A stretch of DNA of 64,000 nt from Excoecaria cochinchinensis (GCA_947683425.1 CANTUQ010000073.1:6854501-6918500); one strand, 5' to 3'. Positions 1-11,634 are shown, counted from the first letter of the stretch. A program made the numbers and translations. Notes: a model not told the origin generated them from the sequence alone.

Positions 1-1992
1 CTATCTTCGTCCAATAGGTTCAACTGTAGTAGTCGCTGCTGGGCCCATTCGGCTTCTGGTAGCTGAGTTTCTGTTACCACCCTCAATGACTGGAGTTTTA
101 TTTCTACCGGTAGGACTGCTTCTGTCCCGTAAATCAAGGAGAAAGGGGTAGCCCCTGTAGACGTTCTGGCAGTGGTCCTGTAGCCCCAAAGTGCAAATGG
201 CAATTTCTCTGCCCAGTCTTTATAGGTTTGCACCATCTTAGCCAGTATCCTTTTAATGTTCTTATTAGCTGCCTCGACTGCTCCATTAGCCCGCGGTCGG
301 TATGGAGAAGACTTATGGTGTTGAATGCCGTATCTCTTGAGCATCTGTTTAGTCTCGGCTTGGAATTGTACCCCATTGTTCGACACAATGTGATGCGGGA
401 GCTCATACCTACAAATCAGATGTCGCTCAATGAATCTGGCCATCTCCCGGGCGCCCAACTCCTTGAAAGATTTAGCCTCGACCCACTTGGTGAAATAATC
501 GATAGTGACCACAATAAATCGGTGTCCATTGGAGGCTGTTGGGTGTATTTCTCCTATAATGTCAATTCTCCATGTGGCAAACGGCCATAGAGACGTCAGG
601 TTACACAACTCCGAAATGGGGAGGTGTCTCAGATTAGCATACTGTTGGCATAGTTGGCACTGTTTCACATACCTAGAGCAATCTGTATCCATTGTCAACC
701 AGAAAAACCCCTGCCGCATGATTTTCTTTACTAGGGCTAGACCATTCATGTGGGCCCCACAGACACCTGCATGGGTCTCCTCCATAACCTTTTTGGCTTC
801 TTTATCATCTAAGCACCTTAGCTGTTTGCCGTCGGCTTGTCTCTTGTACAACACGCTGTCCACGCTGATGAACTGAGTGGAGAGCTTGTGAATCATCCTC
901 TGGTCCTTTTCAGTGGTCTCTTCTGGGAATATCGACCTTTCCAAATAATTTTGGACATTATAGTACCATGGCTTCCCATCCGTAGCCTCGACATCCCCAA
1001 CTTGCTCGGTCTCAAAGTATGGCTTGTCTGAACTAGAAATGAGCACAGGCCTCAGGGCTATTCCTTCAGGGTTGTCCCACATGGATACCAGGGTGGCTAA
1101 GGCGTCTGCCAATTGGTTCTCATCTCGGGGCACGTAGTTAAAGGTGCAGATTTCAAACTGGCCACTTAGCTCTTTTAAACACCTCACATATGGCAACAGC
1201 CGCTCTTCCTTAACGGTCCATTCACCCCTGACTTGGTGGATTACTAAGGATGAGTCCCCGAAGACCTCTACTACCTTTGCCCCCACGGCTGAGAGCGCTT
1301 CTAACCCAAAGATGCAGGCTTCATACTCAGCCTCGTTATTGGTGGCTCTGTACCTTAGTTTCTTAGCTAAGGGAAGCTTCTCTCCGTCCGGGGTTACCAA
1401 AATTACTCCCGTCCCAGCTCCCTTATTATTTACTGCCCCATCGAAATACATCTGCCACTTCTGTACGGTGATGGCCACCACATGTTCGTCGGGGAATTCA
1501 TACTCTAGCTGGTTTCCTTCAATTGGATGGTCGGCAAGAAACTCCGCAACTGTCCGACCTTTGATGGTCTTTCTCGTGACATACTCCACATCAAATTCCT
1601 GTAGCAGTATTAGCCATCTTCCCATTTTTCCTAACAACGAGGGTGCTTCCTGAAGGTAACGGAGAGGGTTCTGTTTGGCGACTGCCTGCACTTTATAAGA
1701 GTGGAAATAGTGTCTAAGTTTCTTTGACGCCCAGATCATGGCCAGACAAATCTTCTCCACTTCGACGTACTTAGCTTCATAAGGGAGAAATTTCTTGCTG
1801 AGGTAGTAAACTGCGAATTCAACCCCAAACTCATCCTCTTGGGCCATCATGGTACCCACAGAATTCTCCTCTATTGCTAAGTAAAGGATCAATGGCTTTA
1901 CAGGTCGTGGGGGCCGCAGAACTGGGGGATTCAGAAGGTAGTCCTTAATGATCTCAAAAGCCTTCTGGCAGTCGTCATTCCACCGAACCAGC
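1..1992 (-). CDS. pol: Element A RNase H, archaeal-type RNase H and integrase (open frame, runs off the left edge)
   Basis: From just after a TAG at 1993-1995 the minus strand is open for about 660 codons to position 1. The first part is the Ty3-type RNase H (YYLSKKFLPYEAKY). The second is an archaeal-type RNase H with its four acidic positions visible in YFDGA, NNEAEYEA, GDSSLV and LADALA. The integrase follows: a zinc finger with THAGVCGAH and CQLC, then the catalytic core with WRIDIIG, VSNNG and GAVEAANK. The second catalytic Asp, normally in VSDNG, is Asn here (codon 378-380), which should inactivate strand transfer. The integrase C-terminus is outside the window. It is in the same frame as the RT upstream and separated from it only by the TAG. 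Confidence 0.9.
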
Positions 1993-2753
1993 TAATTCTT
2001 TCTAAGAAGCTTGAAGATAGGCTCACATACCGAGGCTAGTTTAGCTATGAACCGGCTAATGTACTGAAGCTTTCCCAGGAAGCTCCTAACCTCTTTTTCT
2101 TTCTGGGGGGTTGGCATTTCTCTTATTGCCTTGATTTTATCAGGGTCCACTTCTATTCCCCTTTGGCTTACCACATGGCCTAGTAACTTACCAGAGGTAA
2201 CTCCGAAAATGAACTTCTTAGGATTGAGGTGAAGGTTATACTTGTCAATCCTCTGAAAGAATTTCTCCAAGGCCTCGAAGTGCCCTTCTTGAGTTACCGA
2301 CTTGATCATCATATCATCGACATACACTTCAACCTCCTTGTGAATCAAGTCATCCAAGATCTTAGTAGCCATCGTTTGGTACGTTGTCCCAGCATTCTTC
2401 AACCCAAAAGGCATCACTCGGTAGGCGAATGTCCCCCATTCAGTGATAAAAGCTGTCTTGATTCGATCCACAATCCTGTTAAAGATTTGGTTGTACCCCG
2501 CGTACCCATCCACAAAGTTGTACATCATACAAGCGGCCACGCTATCCACCAATACATCAATATGGGGTAGGGGAAAGTCATCTTTCGGGATGGCTTTATT
2601 CAGGTCTCGGTAGTCAACACATACTCGGACCTTCCCATCCTTCTTGGCTACGGGGACAACGTTAGCTAACCACGTTGGGTACTGGACCTCTATCAGAAAC
2701 TTGGCTTCGATCTGTTTGTGTACCTCCTCCTTTAGCTTCTCTGCCCATTCCTA
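1993..2753 (-). pseudogene. pol: Element A reverse transcriptase
   Basis: RNA-dependent DNA polymerase of Ty3/gypsy type. Visible motifs in order are CVDYRDLNKA, the first catalytic Asp in FVDGYAGYNQI, FGLKNAGTTYQ, the YVDD box in VEVYVDDMMIKS, and the thumb motif GKLLGHVVSQRG. All three catalytic aspartates are present. The segment is bounded by two in-frame TAG codons (2751-2753 before it and 1993-1995 after it), so it would be made only as part of a read-through polyprotein. Domain content is complete for the family; the stops look like decay. Confidence 0.92.
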
Positions 2754-3479
2754 TCTCAGCCTCCTGAGCTTCTGCTTGACTGGCTTGCAGTCTGGATAGG
2801 TTGGAATGGCATGTTCTGCAACTGACCGATCGATCCCTGTCATGTCCTCATAGGTCCAGGCAAAGACTCTTTCATATTTTTTCAGAATTCTCTCAAATTT
2901 TATCCTCTCCTCAGGAGTCACATCGGATGCTATCAAAATTTCTTTCGGATTTTCCGAAGTCCTGAGATTAAATGAGGTAGTATTGGTTGAGTTAATGTTA
3001 AATATAAATGATTCATGCTCGTGATCATGCATAATGAAATCATGGAAAACATCGCACAAGTAAGCAAAGTCATTCATATTATTAAAGTACTCAAAATTAC
3101 AGACAGAGTTGTCAAATAGTTCGGGAATAAAAAGTACATCAGCAAAGCTATCATTATCATCTTTCGCTGGCGCATGCTCTGAGGTCGATAGCCCTTTGTC
3201 GTCGTCAATCTTCAAATTCTCCAACTCTGGTACCGCCTCTTCATCTTCTACTTTCTCCTTGCCCTTTACCCAAGTGGCCAGCAGACTTTCGGTGATAATC
3301 TCCTTGGGAACCTCCCGATCCCATGCTAGAGTCTGATTGAAGATTTCTTCATCCCAGAAGGCTTCCACTGCCTTGACCATCCCCTCGGACCAGTCAAACA
3401 CATCATTGAAGATTTCAAAACCAGGGGTAATCTTATCGCCAATCCACTGGGGCTCAGCCTCCCCATAGTAAGCGCACGT
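2754..3479 (-). pseudogene. Element A protease-RT linker region
   Basis: Open frame continuous with the protease ORF (in-frame TAG at 3480-3482) and with the RT (TAG at 2751-2753). It begins near a motif reading FEIFNDVFDWSE, holds a low-complexity acidic stretch, and ends with EERIKFERILKKYERVFAW followed by RRLR, the usual run-up to a Tat-lineage RT. It has no enzymatic motif of its own. A homologous but shorter piece survives in element B at 38158-38745. I read it as linker or spacer of the polyprotein. Confidence 0.75.
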
Positions 3480-4622
3480 CTATGCAGCCGGTACAAAAGT
3501 CTCCAAAATGTGCGGCACTTCCGCAGGCTTCTTCGCGGGCCTGCTCTTCCTGGCATCAGTAGCATAGCCCAAACCTCTCCTATCCTTTTGTCCCCTTGTG
3601 GCGACAGGATCTTGAATCCCTTGTGAGCTCTTACCCAAACCAGCCCCGGGGAGAAAGCTCATCCTCTTCATCATATTGACAACTTGGGGGCTTACCACTG
3701 TCCCATCTTCTTCATTCACCATAGCTACATGAAACCCGCTGAAAGGCTGTTTAGAGATCCCAAGTACTGACACTTGATTCTCACTGGCTGCTTTGATAGT
3801 TACAATCTGGCCTTCATAGGGGATCTTAATCATTTGATGGAGCGTAGATGGAACCCCTCCCAACTTGTGAAACCAAGGCCTTCCTAGCAGCACTGCAAAG
3901 TTAGCCGATATTGGCAGGACAACAAACTCAGCCTCTATCTCAACTGGACCGGTCTTGACTTGCGCCTTAAAAGTCCTAGCAGCTTGCCTTCTCGAGTTAT
4001 CATAAGCAGTGATAGTCAAATCAGATTCACTCAACATGCCCTCATTCAATCCAAGTGAAGGTAGCGCCACTAGTGGGCACACATTAATGGAGGACCCATC
4101 ATCCACCATGACACAGGCCGTGTGTTTACCATTGATCTGAGCTCGAATATATAGAGGGCGATTGTGATTACGACCCTCGATTCGCAAGTCGGCCTCCGTG
4201 TAGACTATGTTTTCTTCAGATCCCCCTTTCACAATGCCCAATAACTCGAAGGGTGAGATAGTGGTGGCAACTGTCGATTCACACAAGGCGTCAACTAGCT
4301 TCTGCCTATTGCTTGGGGACTGCCTCAATAGGTCCCAGATAGATATCTGTGTTGTTGTCTTCTTCAGTTGTTTCAGGATCTAGTTCTCTTCTGTTTCCCG
4401 CTCTTCGTTTAGAGGCACCGGGTTTTGTTGTCTTTCAACCTCCGGCACCACTCTTCCACTACGGGTGACAGCCTGTACCTCTCGCGCTTCCTCTCCTTCA
4501 CCACCAGAGTTCCATACATCCTCTGGCTCATCGGCCTCTTCTGTCTCACTATCACTTGTTGAGTCCCAACATTCTATCATGTTGACCTTCCTGTTCGGGG
4601 TGGATGATAGCCACGTAATCAT
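3480..4622 (-). pseudogene. Element A aspartic protease with downstream G-patch-like segment
   Basis: The frame has one internal TAG (4380-4382). The part before it is acidic and Ser/Glu-rich. After it comes a retropepsin-type domain: the flap-and-active-site region reads VMVDDGSSINVCPL, with the catalytic Asp followed by D-G-S, and a second conserved block is FVVLPISANFAVLLGRPW. Toward the end, FLPGAGLGKSSQGI and KDRRGLGY form a G-patch-like glycine motif seen in Tat/Ogre proteases. The 5' end overlaps the gag frame by about 70 nt in a different frame, so expression needs a frameshift or the junction carries an indel. Confidence 0.82.
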
Positions 4623-6222
4623 TGCCGTAGAGATCCCTCAACACATACCACTCTGGTAAGCTTGATCCTATCATGAAGATTGGGGGAGGAACGGCGTTAT
4701 ACCCGGTATTCTTCTTCTTTCCCCTCTTTTTAGGGTCGGAGATCTGCTTACTGTCAATGAGATCTTGGACCCGATCCCTTAAAATTCTGCAAGAGTCAGT
4801 GAGGTGACCAGTGTGCTGGTGGAAAGCACAGTATTGGTCCCCTCTATGGTTCGACTGGCCGTAGGTCTTAGCTTGTCTGGCTGGCAATGGTTGAAGTTTT
4901 CCCTCTTTCATTAATCGTTCTAGGACCCAAGACAATGGCCTTCCCAAATTCGAATAGTGCCTCTGGTTTACGTCAGTGGCTAAAACTTCTGCTGTTTTGC
5001 CCACTCTGTTACTGCTGCTTCCGGCACCACCCGACCTATTTCCCCCTTGGGTCCCGTAGTTCTTTCGAGCAAAACTGTCATTGCTGGCTTTCTTCGCTAG
5101 GTATTCTGATTCGGCTTCGATAGCTATATCTTTCAGGGATTCCCAATCCTTAAGCCCCTTCATCTTAAGCCCTTCCCTCAAATACGGGCTAGCGTTCCTG
5201 ATGAACAATCTGATCTGCTCTTGCGTGTCTGGCTTTCGCTTCATTTCCATAACTCTGTTCCTCCACCGCGTAAGGTAGTCATGGAAAGATTCACCGGACT
5301 TTTGTTGCAGGAGCTCAAGATCTTTTAGCGTCACTTCCATGCGGGTGCTGCAGTCATACTGCCTCATGAACTCTCCCGTAAGCAGATCCCAATCTTCTTT
5401 TGACCTTCTGTCTAAACCGTGGTACCAATCAACCGTCGACCCCGTCAAACTAATGTAGAAGTACTCCACCTTTTGCTTCTTGGTAAGACCTGTGCCCTTC
5501 ATGATTAGGGCATATTGCTTAAGATGGGCCGAAGGGTCAGACGTGCCATCAAACTTTGGTAAATCTGGCATCTTAAATCTCTGAGGCAACAGCTCTTCCT
5601 CACCCAAGTCTACATCTTCGGGGACGACCCCCTTTCCAACCGACAATATTCGCGTAATGGCCTCCATTCTTTCTTCCATCTTCCTCACCACATCATCCTC
5701 TAGCTTAGGAGCTTTGCACCTCACCGCTTGAGGGACTACTGGATCATCTTCCTCTTCCCCTAAGAAATCATCCCTCGGGTCTGGGATCCTTACCCTCTAT
5801 TGCTCAACTGGTGCTGCCACTCTAGGTTTAGTAATTGGCTGTGGCACAGTAGTAGTTGGTATAGTGGTCTCCATAACAGGTGTCTCGACCGAGTCAACAA
5901 CTGGAGCTCCAGACGGTTATCCAGCGTGTGGTGTCATTTGGGCGACGAAGTTCCCCATTATGGCCAAGATCTTTCTTTCAAAATCTTCGAACCTCTTGTC
6001 CAAGTCCTGTGTTGTTACAGCACTCGACTCTTGCGGTAATTCTGCCATTACTGATCCAGAGGATTGTTCTGAATAAGAGTCTGAGTTTCTATCCCAATCT
6101 GAACCCGATGCTGATGCCAAACTTGACGGCTCAACTACTTGATTTCTGACCAACCTCCCGCTAGGATCTCTGGAACACTCAAATGGATCTATGATGGCTG
6201 AAAAAATCCAATTCGTTAGCAT
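4552..6222 (-). pseudogene. gag: Element A gag (capsid/nucleocapsid) with two in-frame stops
   Basis: One frame from 6222 down to 4552 encodes a Tat-lineage gag, broken by TAA at 5917-5919 and TAG at 5797-5799. The N-terminal part is acidic with a short amphipathic segment (LDKRFEDFERKILAIMG). The capsid core has MPDLPKFDGTSDPSAHLKQY, STVDWYHGL and FHDYLTRWRNRVMEM, the Retrotrans_gag signature. The nucleocapsid knuckle reads YCAFHQHTGHLTDSC, with His at the second ligand position as in several Tat elements. Homologous gags lie in elements B (38789-40246) and C (47196-48712). The start at 6222 is the first ATG and is not otherwise supported. Confidence 0.9.
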
Positions 6223-6966
6223 GATGCATGGATGGCATTAAGAATGCATGATCATGTTGATGCAGCATCCACAACCACATGCAAGCAAACAGACCCTTCC
6301 AACCTTATTTCTCCCGCACACGAGGCAATGTGGCCTCTTTCCTAGGTGGGCTTAGTCCATGGGTCAGCAGGGGACCCTATGAATGCGCGAAGTGCACGGC
6401 AAAAAGCCGGCAGCATAACAGCTCTAGTCTAATGTACACGCGTATGAGTTTTGGCCATTACGTATTTGGACAATTCAATCAAGTTAAGGTGGGCTCACCG
6501 GGGCATGAAAGCCTTTTATAAAAGATCACTTAACTTGCTTGATTCTTTTTAATACGTGACGGCCCATGTCACAAGCATCATTTTAAGGAGCATACCACCT
6601 AGTGAAAGTTTTTATTTGCCATTAGATGAGCTTTAGTCAAGGTGATGAAACTTTTAGGGCTACCCAAGCGTGGTCCCTGCTAAAGGGTCTAACTCATCGT
6701 GAGCATAACGACCGATTAGGTCTCCATTTGATATACCAAAAGCTACAAGGTTTGGGCTGGTGATTATCCCTAACACTTCCCTACAATGAGTGAAAGTAGG
6801 GTCGTGCTTCGGGAACACACCGAGGTAAGATAGGGACCGACTAGCGTAAGTCTAAGGCTCTAAAATGATATGATGCAATTTTGGCGAGAGATAGAATTTT
6901 AAGTCTTAAAAACCCAATTATATATTTTAACCAAAGCACTTTCAAAGCGAAGTCTCAAACACAAAC
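6223..6966 (-). other. Element A leader (PBS to gag)
   Basis: Untranslated leader of about 740 nt between PBS and gag. It is homologous to the leaders of C (48713-49708) and B (40247-40650 plus 52793-53233). Conserved blocks include GGAGCATACC, the cluster around the GACCGATTAGG region, and a hairpin CCCTAC/GTAGGG at 6779-6801. No ORF is conserved across the three. A candidate region for RNA packaging or translation signals. Confidence 0.7.
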
Positions 6967-6984
6967 TCCCCAGCGGAGTCGCCA
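6967..6984 (-). promoter_or_regulatory. Primer-binding site of element A
   Basis: Minus strand TGGCGACTCCGCTGGGGA, one base after the LTR end (CA). This type of PBS is reported for Ogre/Tat elements, where tRNA-Arg is the stated primer; the tRNA identity is from memory and was not checked. The same site is in B (53234-53251) and C (49709-49726), both with A in place of G at the eleventh base. Confidence 0.85.
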
Positions 6985-6985
6985 C

Positions 6986-8100
6986 TGTGACGCGCGCCGA
7001 ACCCAGCAAGGGCCCTCGACGTGAATTCGCTTTAGGATTCGAGGGACTTAGTTCGCGTCTTTTGGATCATGGGTGCCATGAGATATCGTCGGTGAATCCC
7101 TCCCAATAGAACATTGGGGAGAACCACCTAACCTAATGACACCTAAAGGCACCTTTGAGGTGTTTTTGGAGTCGCCACCCAATTTTGAGAAATTGGGAAA
7201 GGTCTCTACCTCTATCGGTCAAGACCAGAGATATGGTGTTCGGAACTTCCCTCTTATTTATGTTTTGGTTAATTATAAATGGGTTTTTAACCTCTTAAAA
7301 TTATATCTCCCATCTCACGCGATTAATGCATTAAAAGTAAAAGCGCATCTCAAGCATTCAAAAGCAGTAAAAGGAAATCAATAAATAAAGCGATAAATAT
7401 GCAAGCACGCAATTACAAGAGAAATAGGGGCAGAATATAACCCCAATAAAAGGAAATTAAGAATATAAATGAGGAGGGAATACAATCCCCACAAATAAGT
7501 AAAGTTGCCCCAAAATTAATTACAAGGGCCCGAAGGAAAATAATGTATATAAATTTAAACACTCATGCAAGATTAAAATAAAAGACATGCATAAATCGTG
7601 ACATTACTTCAGGAACATTGGTTCCTTCGCGTTTACTTGAAGAAGGTTCGAAGAGTTGCTTTGGTTGTTTGGAAGAAAATCGGGATGAGTGATCCCATTT
7701 TATTGAAAATTGACTCTTCATTTTAATTATGATAATTTTATTGTTGGGCTAAAACAAGGAACATTGGTCCCACTTTTATTAATAAAACTCAATTTAATTG
7801 TAAAAGTATTTTTGTGACTTTTTATCTCACGGGTGCATAAATAAAATAAATATTTACAAATAAACGCGTAACACATCAAGGGGAGTTGAAAGGATCTCAC
7901 CAAAACGGAGTGTCCGTCCACGCATCGCGACCCATCTGGGGAGTCGCGGGGCGCTCACATAGCCCGACTCAAATTAAAACTCATAAAAAAATCAACACCA
8001 AAAAGAATATTAGTAACAACTCCAAAAATTAATCAAATGAAGACAATATAATGACAATAATAAAATCATAACAAATAATCATGGTATGGCGACAACAACA

Positions 8101-8165
<65 letters not shown>

Positions 8166-8252
8166 GACAATGATAATAAATAATAGTGAGTATAATATGA
8201 AAAAATATGATAATAATAATGATAAGCAATAACAATAATAATAATAGGATAT

Positions 8253-8310
<58 letters not shown>

Positions 8311-8508
8311 TAATAAAACAAATGAAATCTTTACTAACAATAACGATATAAAAATAGTGAATAAAACAAATAATTGCAAGAATAATAATGATGACCAATT
8401 CTACGACAAATAATGACAACGAAATAATAATAATAATAATAATAATAATGACACATCGAAAATCACACTAATAAATAAAAGTAAAACAAACATTAAATAA
8501 TAATGATG

Positions 8509-8572
<64 letters not shown>

Positions 8573-9603
8573 TAATAATATTAGTATATGAACATGAAAA
8601 TCCATTTAAAACCAACAAATAACATATTAATGGTAATATTAACACATTAAAATGCTAAAAATAAATAATAGATGTGGTAATAATGGCAAAAATAATATTT
8701 AACAACAATAAGTGATATACAAGAAAATAAATGAGAACGAGCCCAAAAATGTTTACCCTCAGAAATTTTGGATCGGAAATAGGATGTCTCAATCCGTTCC
8801 CTTATCGATTTTTTGATGATAATAATATTCAAAGAGAAATACAAGTTTTAGATAAAATTTGAGAAAATATTTTTGAGGTGGATATTTTTGAAGGATGATT
8901 TGAACAAATAGAATTGATTTTTCTTGCTCAAGATCAATCCCAAAATGAAGTATATTTCTTGAAGGAAAATCTAGAAATTAAAGCTTGAGAGGAAAAACTT
9001 AAAGGTTTTTGAAGAATTTTTTTTTTTTTTTGAAAAAGAACCAGTTGTTGGAGAGAAGCTAGAGAGAAAAGCAAATAAAATCCCTTGAAAAATAGTTGCC
9101 GTCCTTTCAAAATGAGGGGAAAGTCCTCTTTAATTCTTACCTTGGCCAAGAAAGGCAAGGGACTAGAATAGCTTTCATTTTTAGTTAATCCAAAATAGCA
9201 TAAAATGGTGAAACAAACGGAAAAATCAGACTGAAAAGAGCAAACTGAAAAAAAGCAGGAGCAGGCGACCAAAAGCAGTCGCGCGGAGAGGGAACATCGC
9301 GCGCAGGGGGGACGCGCAGTTCCCCTGCCTCGCGCGCAGGGCCGGCTTGCCGCGCAGGCGGCCCCGCGCTGCCGCAGGTGGCACTCGTGATTTTTTTTTT
9401 TTTTAATAAAACCTTGACACAAAATTAATATTTTTTTACCCCATTTTAATTTTTAATTTCTAAAATATATTTTTAATTATTTTTCGAAAAACACACCTTG
9501 GACAAGGGAACGATCAATTCTCACCTTTCTTGCCGAAAATCGGTCTTTTATTTCATCATCGGGTAATCCTGATCTTGGACCGCCTCGGGACCCGGTGTCT
9601 ACA
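6986..9603 (-). repeat. 5' LTR of element A (2.6 kb)
   Basis: Ends TGTAGACACC (at 9603) and GCGTCACA (at 6986), homologous along most of its length to the LTRs of B and C. It contains three long TAA arrays (8101-8580), a GC-rich island (about 9240-9395), and near its 3' end a copy of the PBS core plus a hairpin (7168-7197). Short reading frames of poly-Ile/Tyr/Leu here are translations of the TAA arrays and not genes. Confidence 0.92.
8101..8578. repeat. TAA/ATA trinucleotide arrays inside LTR A
   Basis: Near-perfect (TAA)n runs at about 8101-8162, 8256-8307, 8425-8449 and 8500-8575, separated by AT-rich sequence. The same LTR position is occupied by such arrays in B and C, so the microsatellite domain is a family trait and not a chance expansion. 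Confidence 0.95.
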
Positions 9604-10620
9604 GCAGTCAAATGAAGAGCATATTTTGTTGGAAAAAATAACCCACTAGTAGGTGACCCAATCAAGTATTGAATAATTTGACGAACTGCAACAAGATGAA
9701 GATGTCGAGGTGATTGCATAAATTTGCTAACTATATGGACAGCGTATGAGATATCGGGCCTTGTGATTGTTAGGTAGATAAGACTACCAATAAGTTCCCT
9801 ATATAAAAAAGGATCAGGGAAAAGCTTGCCTTTATCTTTTCGGTATTTCACATTCACTTCCATTAGCGTATCAATAGCAGTAGCATGCTTTAAACCAGCT
9901 AGCTCAATGAGATCTTGGATATATTTATATTGATTTAAGAACAAACCAAGATCTCGAGAGTGAAATTTCAGCCCTAAAAAATATATAAGATGTCCAAGAT
10001 CTTTTATTTTAAATGTACTATGCAATATATTTTGAAGCTTAGTGATCAGCCTATTGTCATTACTAATGATGATAATATCATCAACATAGACTAAGAGAAA
10101 GACCATACTAATGGTTGTTTTGTGAAAGAAGAGTGATGAATCATATTGACTTTGTGTGAAAGAAAAGGTGAGAAGAGTGTTGCAAAACTTCTCAAACTAA
10201 GCTCTAGGTGCCTGCTTCAACCCTTACAAAGAGTGTTTTAGCTTGCAAACTTCATAAGAGGCTATCATTGATATACCGAGTGGAAGTTTCATGTAAATAT
10301 CTTTCGTAGAGTTCCCATTCAAGAAAGCATTTTTTACATCTAACTGATATAAAGGCCAAGATTTAGAGGATGCACTAGCAAGAATGGTTCTCATTGTGGT
10401 CATCTTAGCAACTGGTGAAAATTTTTTTTCATAGTCTAGGCCATATTCTTGTTTATTGCCAAGAGTAACCAATCGAGCTTTATATCTATCTAAAGAGCCA
10501 TCAGATTTGAATTTTACGTTATAGACCCACTTGCTACCAATAAACTTAACATTTAGAGAACAAGAAACAATATCCCAAGTATGGTTTTCCTCAAGTGCTT
10601 GAAGTTATGCTTCTATTACT
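9604..10620 (-). pseudogene. pol: Copia fragment 1 RT/RNase H
   Basis: The RT shows YQLDVKNAFLNG, SLxGLKQAPRA, YVDDIIII and LGLKF, followed by the block typical of the RT/RNase H boundary (YRELIGSLIYLTITRPDISYAV). Stop codons replace the Tyr of SLYGLKQ and the Trp of APRAW near 10150-10220. The reading frame runs directly into LTR A at 9603/9604 (KYALHLTAV then A sequence), which marks the insertion point exactly. Confidence 0.9.
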
Positions 10621-10829
10621 TGTTGCCAACACATATGGTCCATAGCCTGTTATAACAAGTGGGAATGTAAATAAAAGACAAAGTAGAAGACATAGCCACA
10701 GGGGCTGAAAAACCATAACCTTTAGGAGGTTTGTGAGGTCTAAAGCTTCTTTGAAGAGGAGGTGGATCATTGAAAATGGGTATAATAGGTCAGATGTTGC
10801 AGGAAGATGTGGAAGAACCTCAGTGAGAC

Positions 10830-11634
10830 CTATAGGAGGATCAAAAGCAGGAGGAATGCATCTATGAAAAACATAACTAGGTTTAAACCTTTGTATTGGT
10901 GTTGGTGACTCAGGAAAACATGGAAAAACAAATAGATAAGGGAATTTTGAAGTCTGTTATGTGCTAAAGAAATGTTGCATTTAAAAAAAATGACATTCCT
11001 AAAGACACGAGTTCGACAGGCATAGATCATAACAAAGAAATCCTTTTTAGGTTCTAGCATATCCTAAGAAAGCATACTTGACAGATTAGGTAGTAAGTTT
11101 ATTTCTCTCATGTGCAGGAAGACGAACAAAACAAACACATCCAAAAATATGAAAATTGAAATAATTTGGTGTATGGCCAAACAAACAAATATAGGGGGAA
11201 TCAATATTCAAGTTGGGAGATAGTAATCTATTAATCAAATAAAAAATAATAGATAAAGCTTCATATCAAAAATGAGAAGGAATACAAGACTCAATTAGAA
11301 GAGTTAGAACAACATCAAGAAAATGATGATTCTTTCTTTTAGACACACCATTTTGTTGTGGAGTGAAAGGATAAGAATGTTGTGATATGATCCCATGACT
11401 TTGAAGAAAAAATTAAAATTCATTTGACATATATTCACCACCTAAATCAGATTGCAAGATTTTGATTTTGGAAGAAAATTGTGTTTCAACTAAAGCAAGA
11501 AAGACTTTAAACACCGAGAAAACCTCACTTTTCGACCGAAGAAAATATACCCAAGTAAATCGAGTGAAATCATTGATAAATATAACAAAGTATTTGTAAT
11601 GTTCATGAGAAATTATAGGGGCAATACCTATTAG
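10830..11634 (-). pseudogene. pol: Copia fragment 1 integrase core
   Basis: Motifs on the minus strand: YFVIFINDFTRFTWVYFL (11600-11545), PFTPQQNGVS (about 11350), and the KYAFLGYARTKKGF-type block near 11050. The frame is broken by several stops and indels. The integrase zinc finger, gag and protease would lie to the right but are displaced by copia element 2. Confidence 0.82.

Larger units (their letters stand above)
1..9603 (-). mobile_element. Element A: Tat/Ogre-like Ty3/gypsy LTR retrotransposon, 5' LTR plus most of the internal region
   Basis: Read on the minus strand the order is 5' LTR (9603-6986), primer-binding site, leader, gag, protease, RT, RNase H, archaeal-type RNase H and integrase, continuing off position 1. 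The LTR begins TGTAGACACC and ends GCGTCACA. RT before RNase H before integrase marks Ty3/gypsy. The extra RNase H and the G-patch-like segment after the protease match the Tat/Ogre lineage. The element interrupts a copia reading frame at 9604; the partner TSD (GCAGT expected) lies outside the window. Several in-frame stops make it non-functional as it stands, but the enzyme domains are well kept, so it looks fairly recent. Confidence 0.93.
9604..11634 (-). mobile_element. Ty1/copia fragment 1 (integrase to RNase H), broken at both ends by later insertions
   Basis: Minus-strand copia pol: integrase core (11634 to about 10830), then RT and the start of RNase H (10620-9604). Integrase before RT is the copia order. 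The frame is cut at 9604 by element A and at 11634 by copia element 2, so neither LTR is visible. It must be older than both of its neighbours. Confidence 0.88.

Noticed and set aside
1144..1653. 169-codon plus-strand ORF
   Set aside because: Antisense shadow of the element A RNase H/integrase frame, which is open on the minus strand across the whole interval with clear motifs.
8029..8419. Several ORFs rich in Ile, Tyr, Asn or Leu
   Set aside because: They are six-frame readings of the TAA arrays in the LTR; the same holds for 34830-35306, 41753-42246 and 50826-51480.
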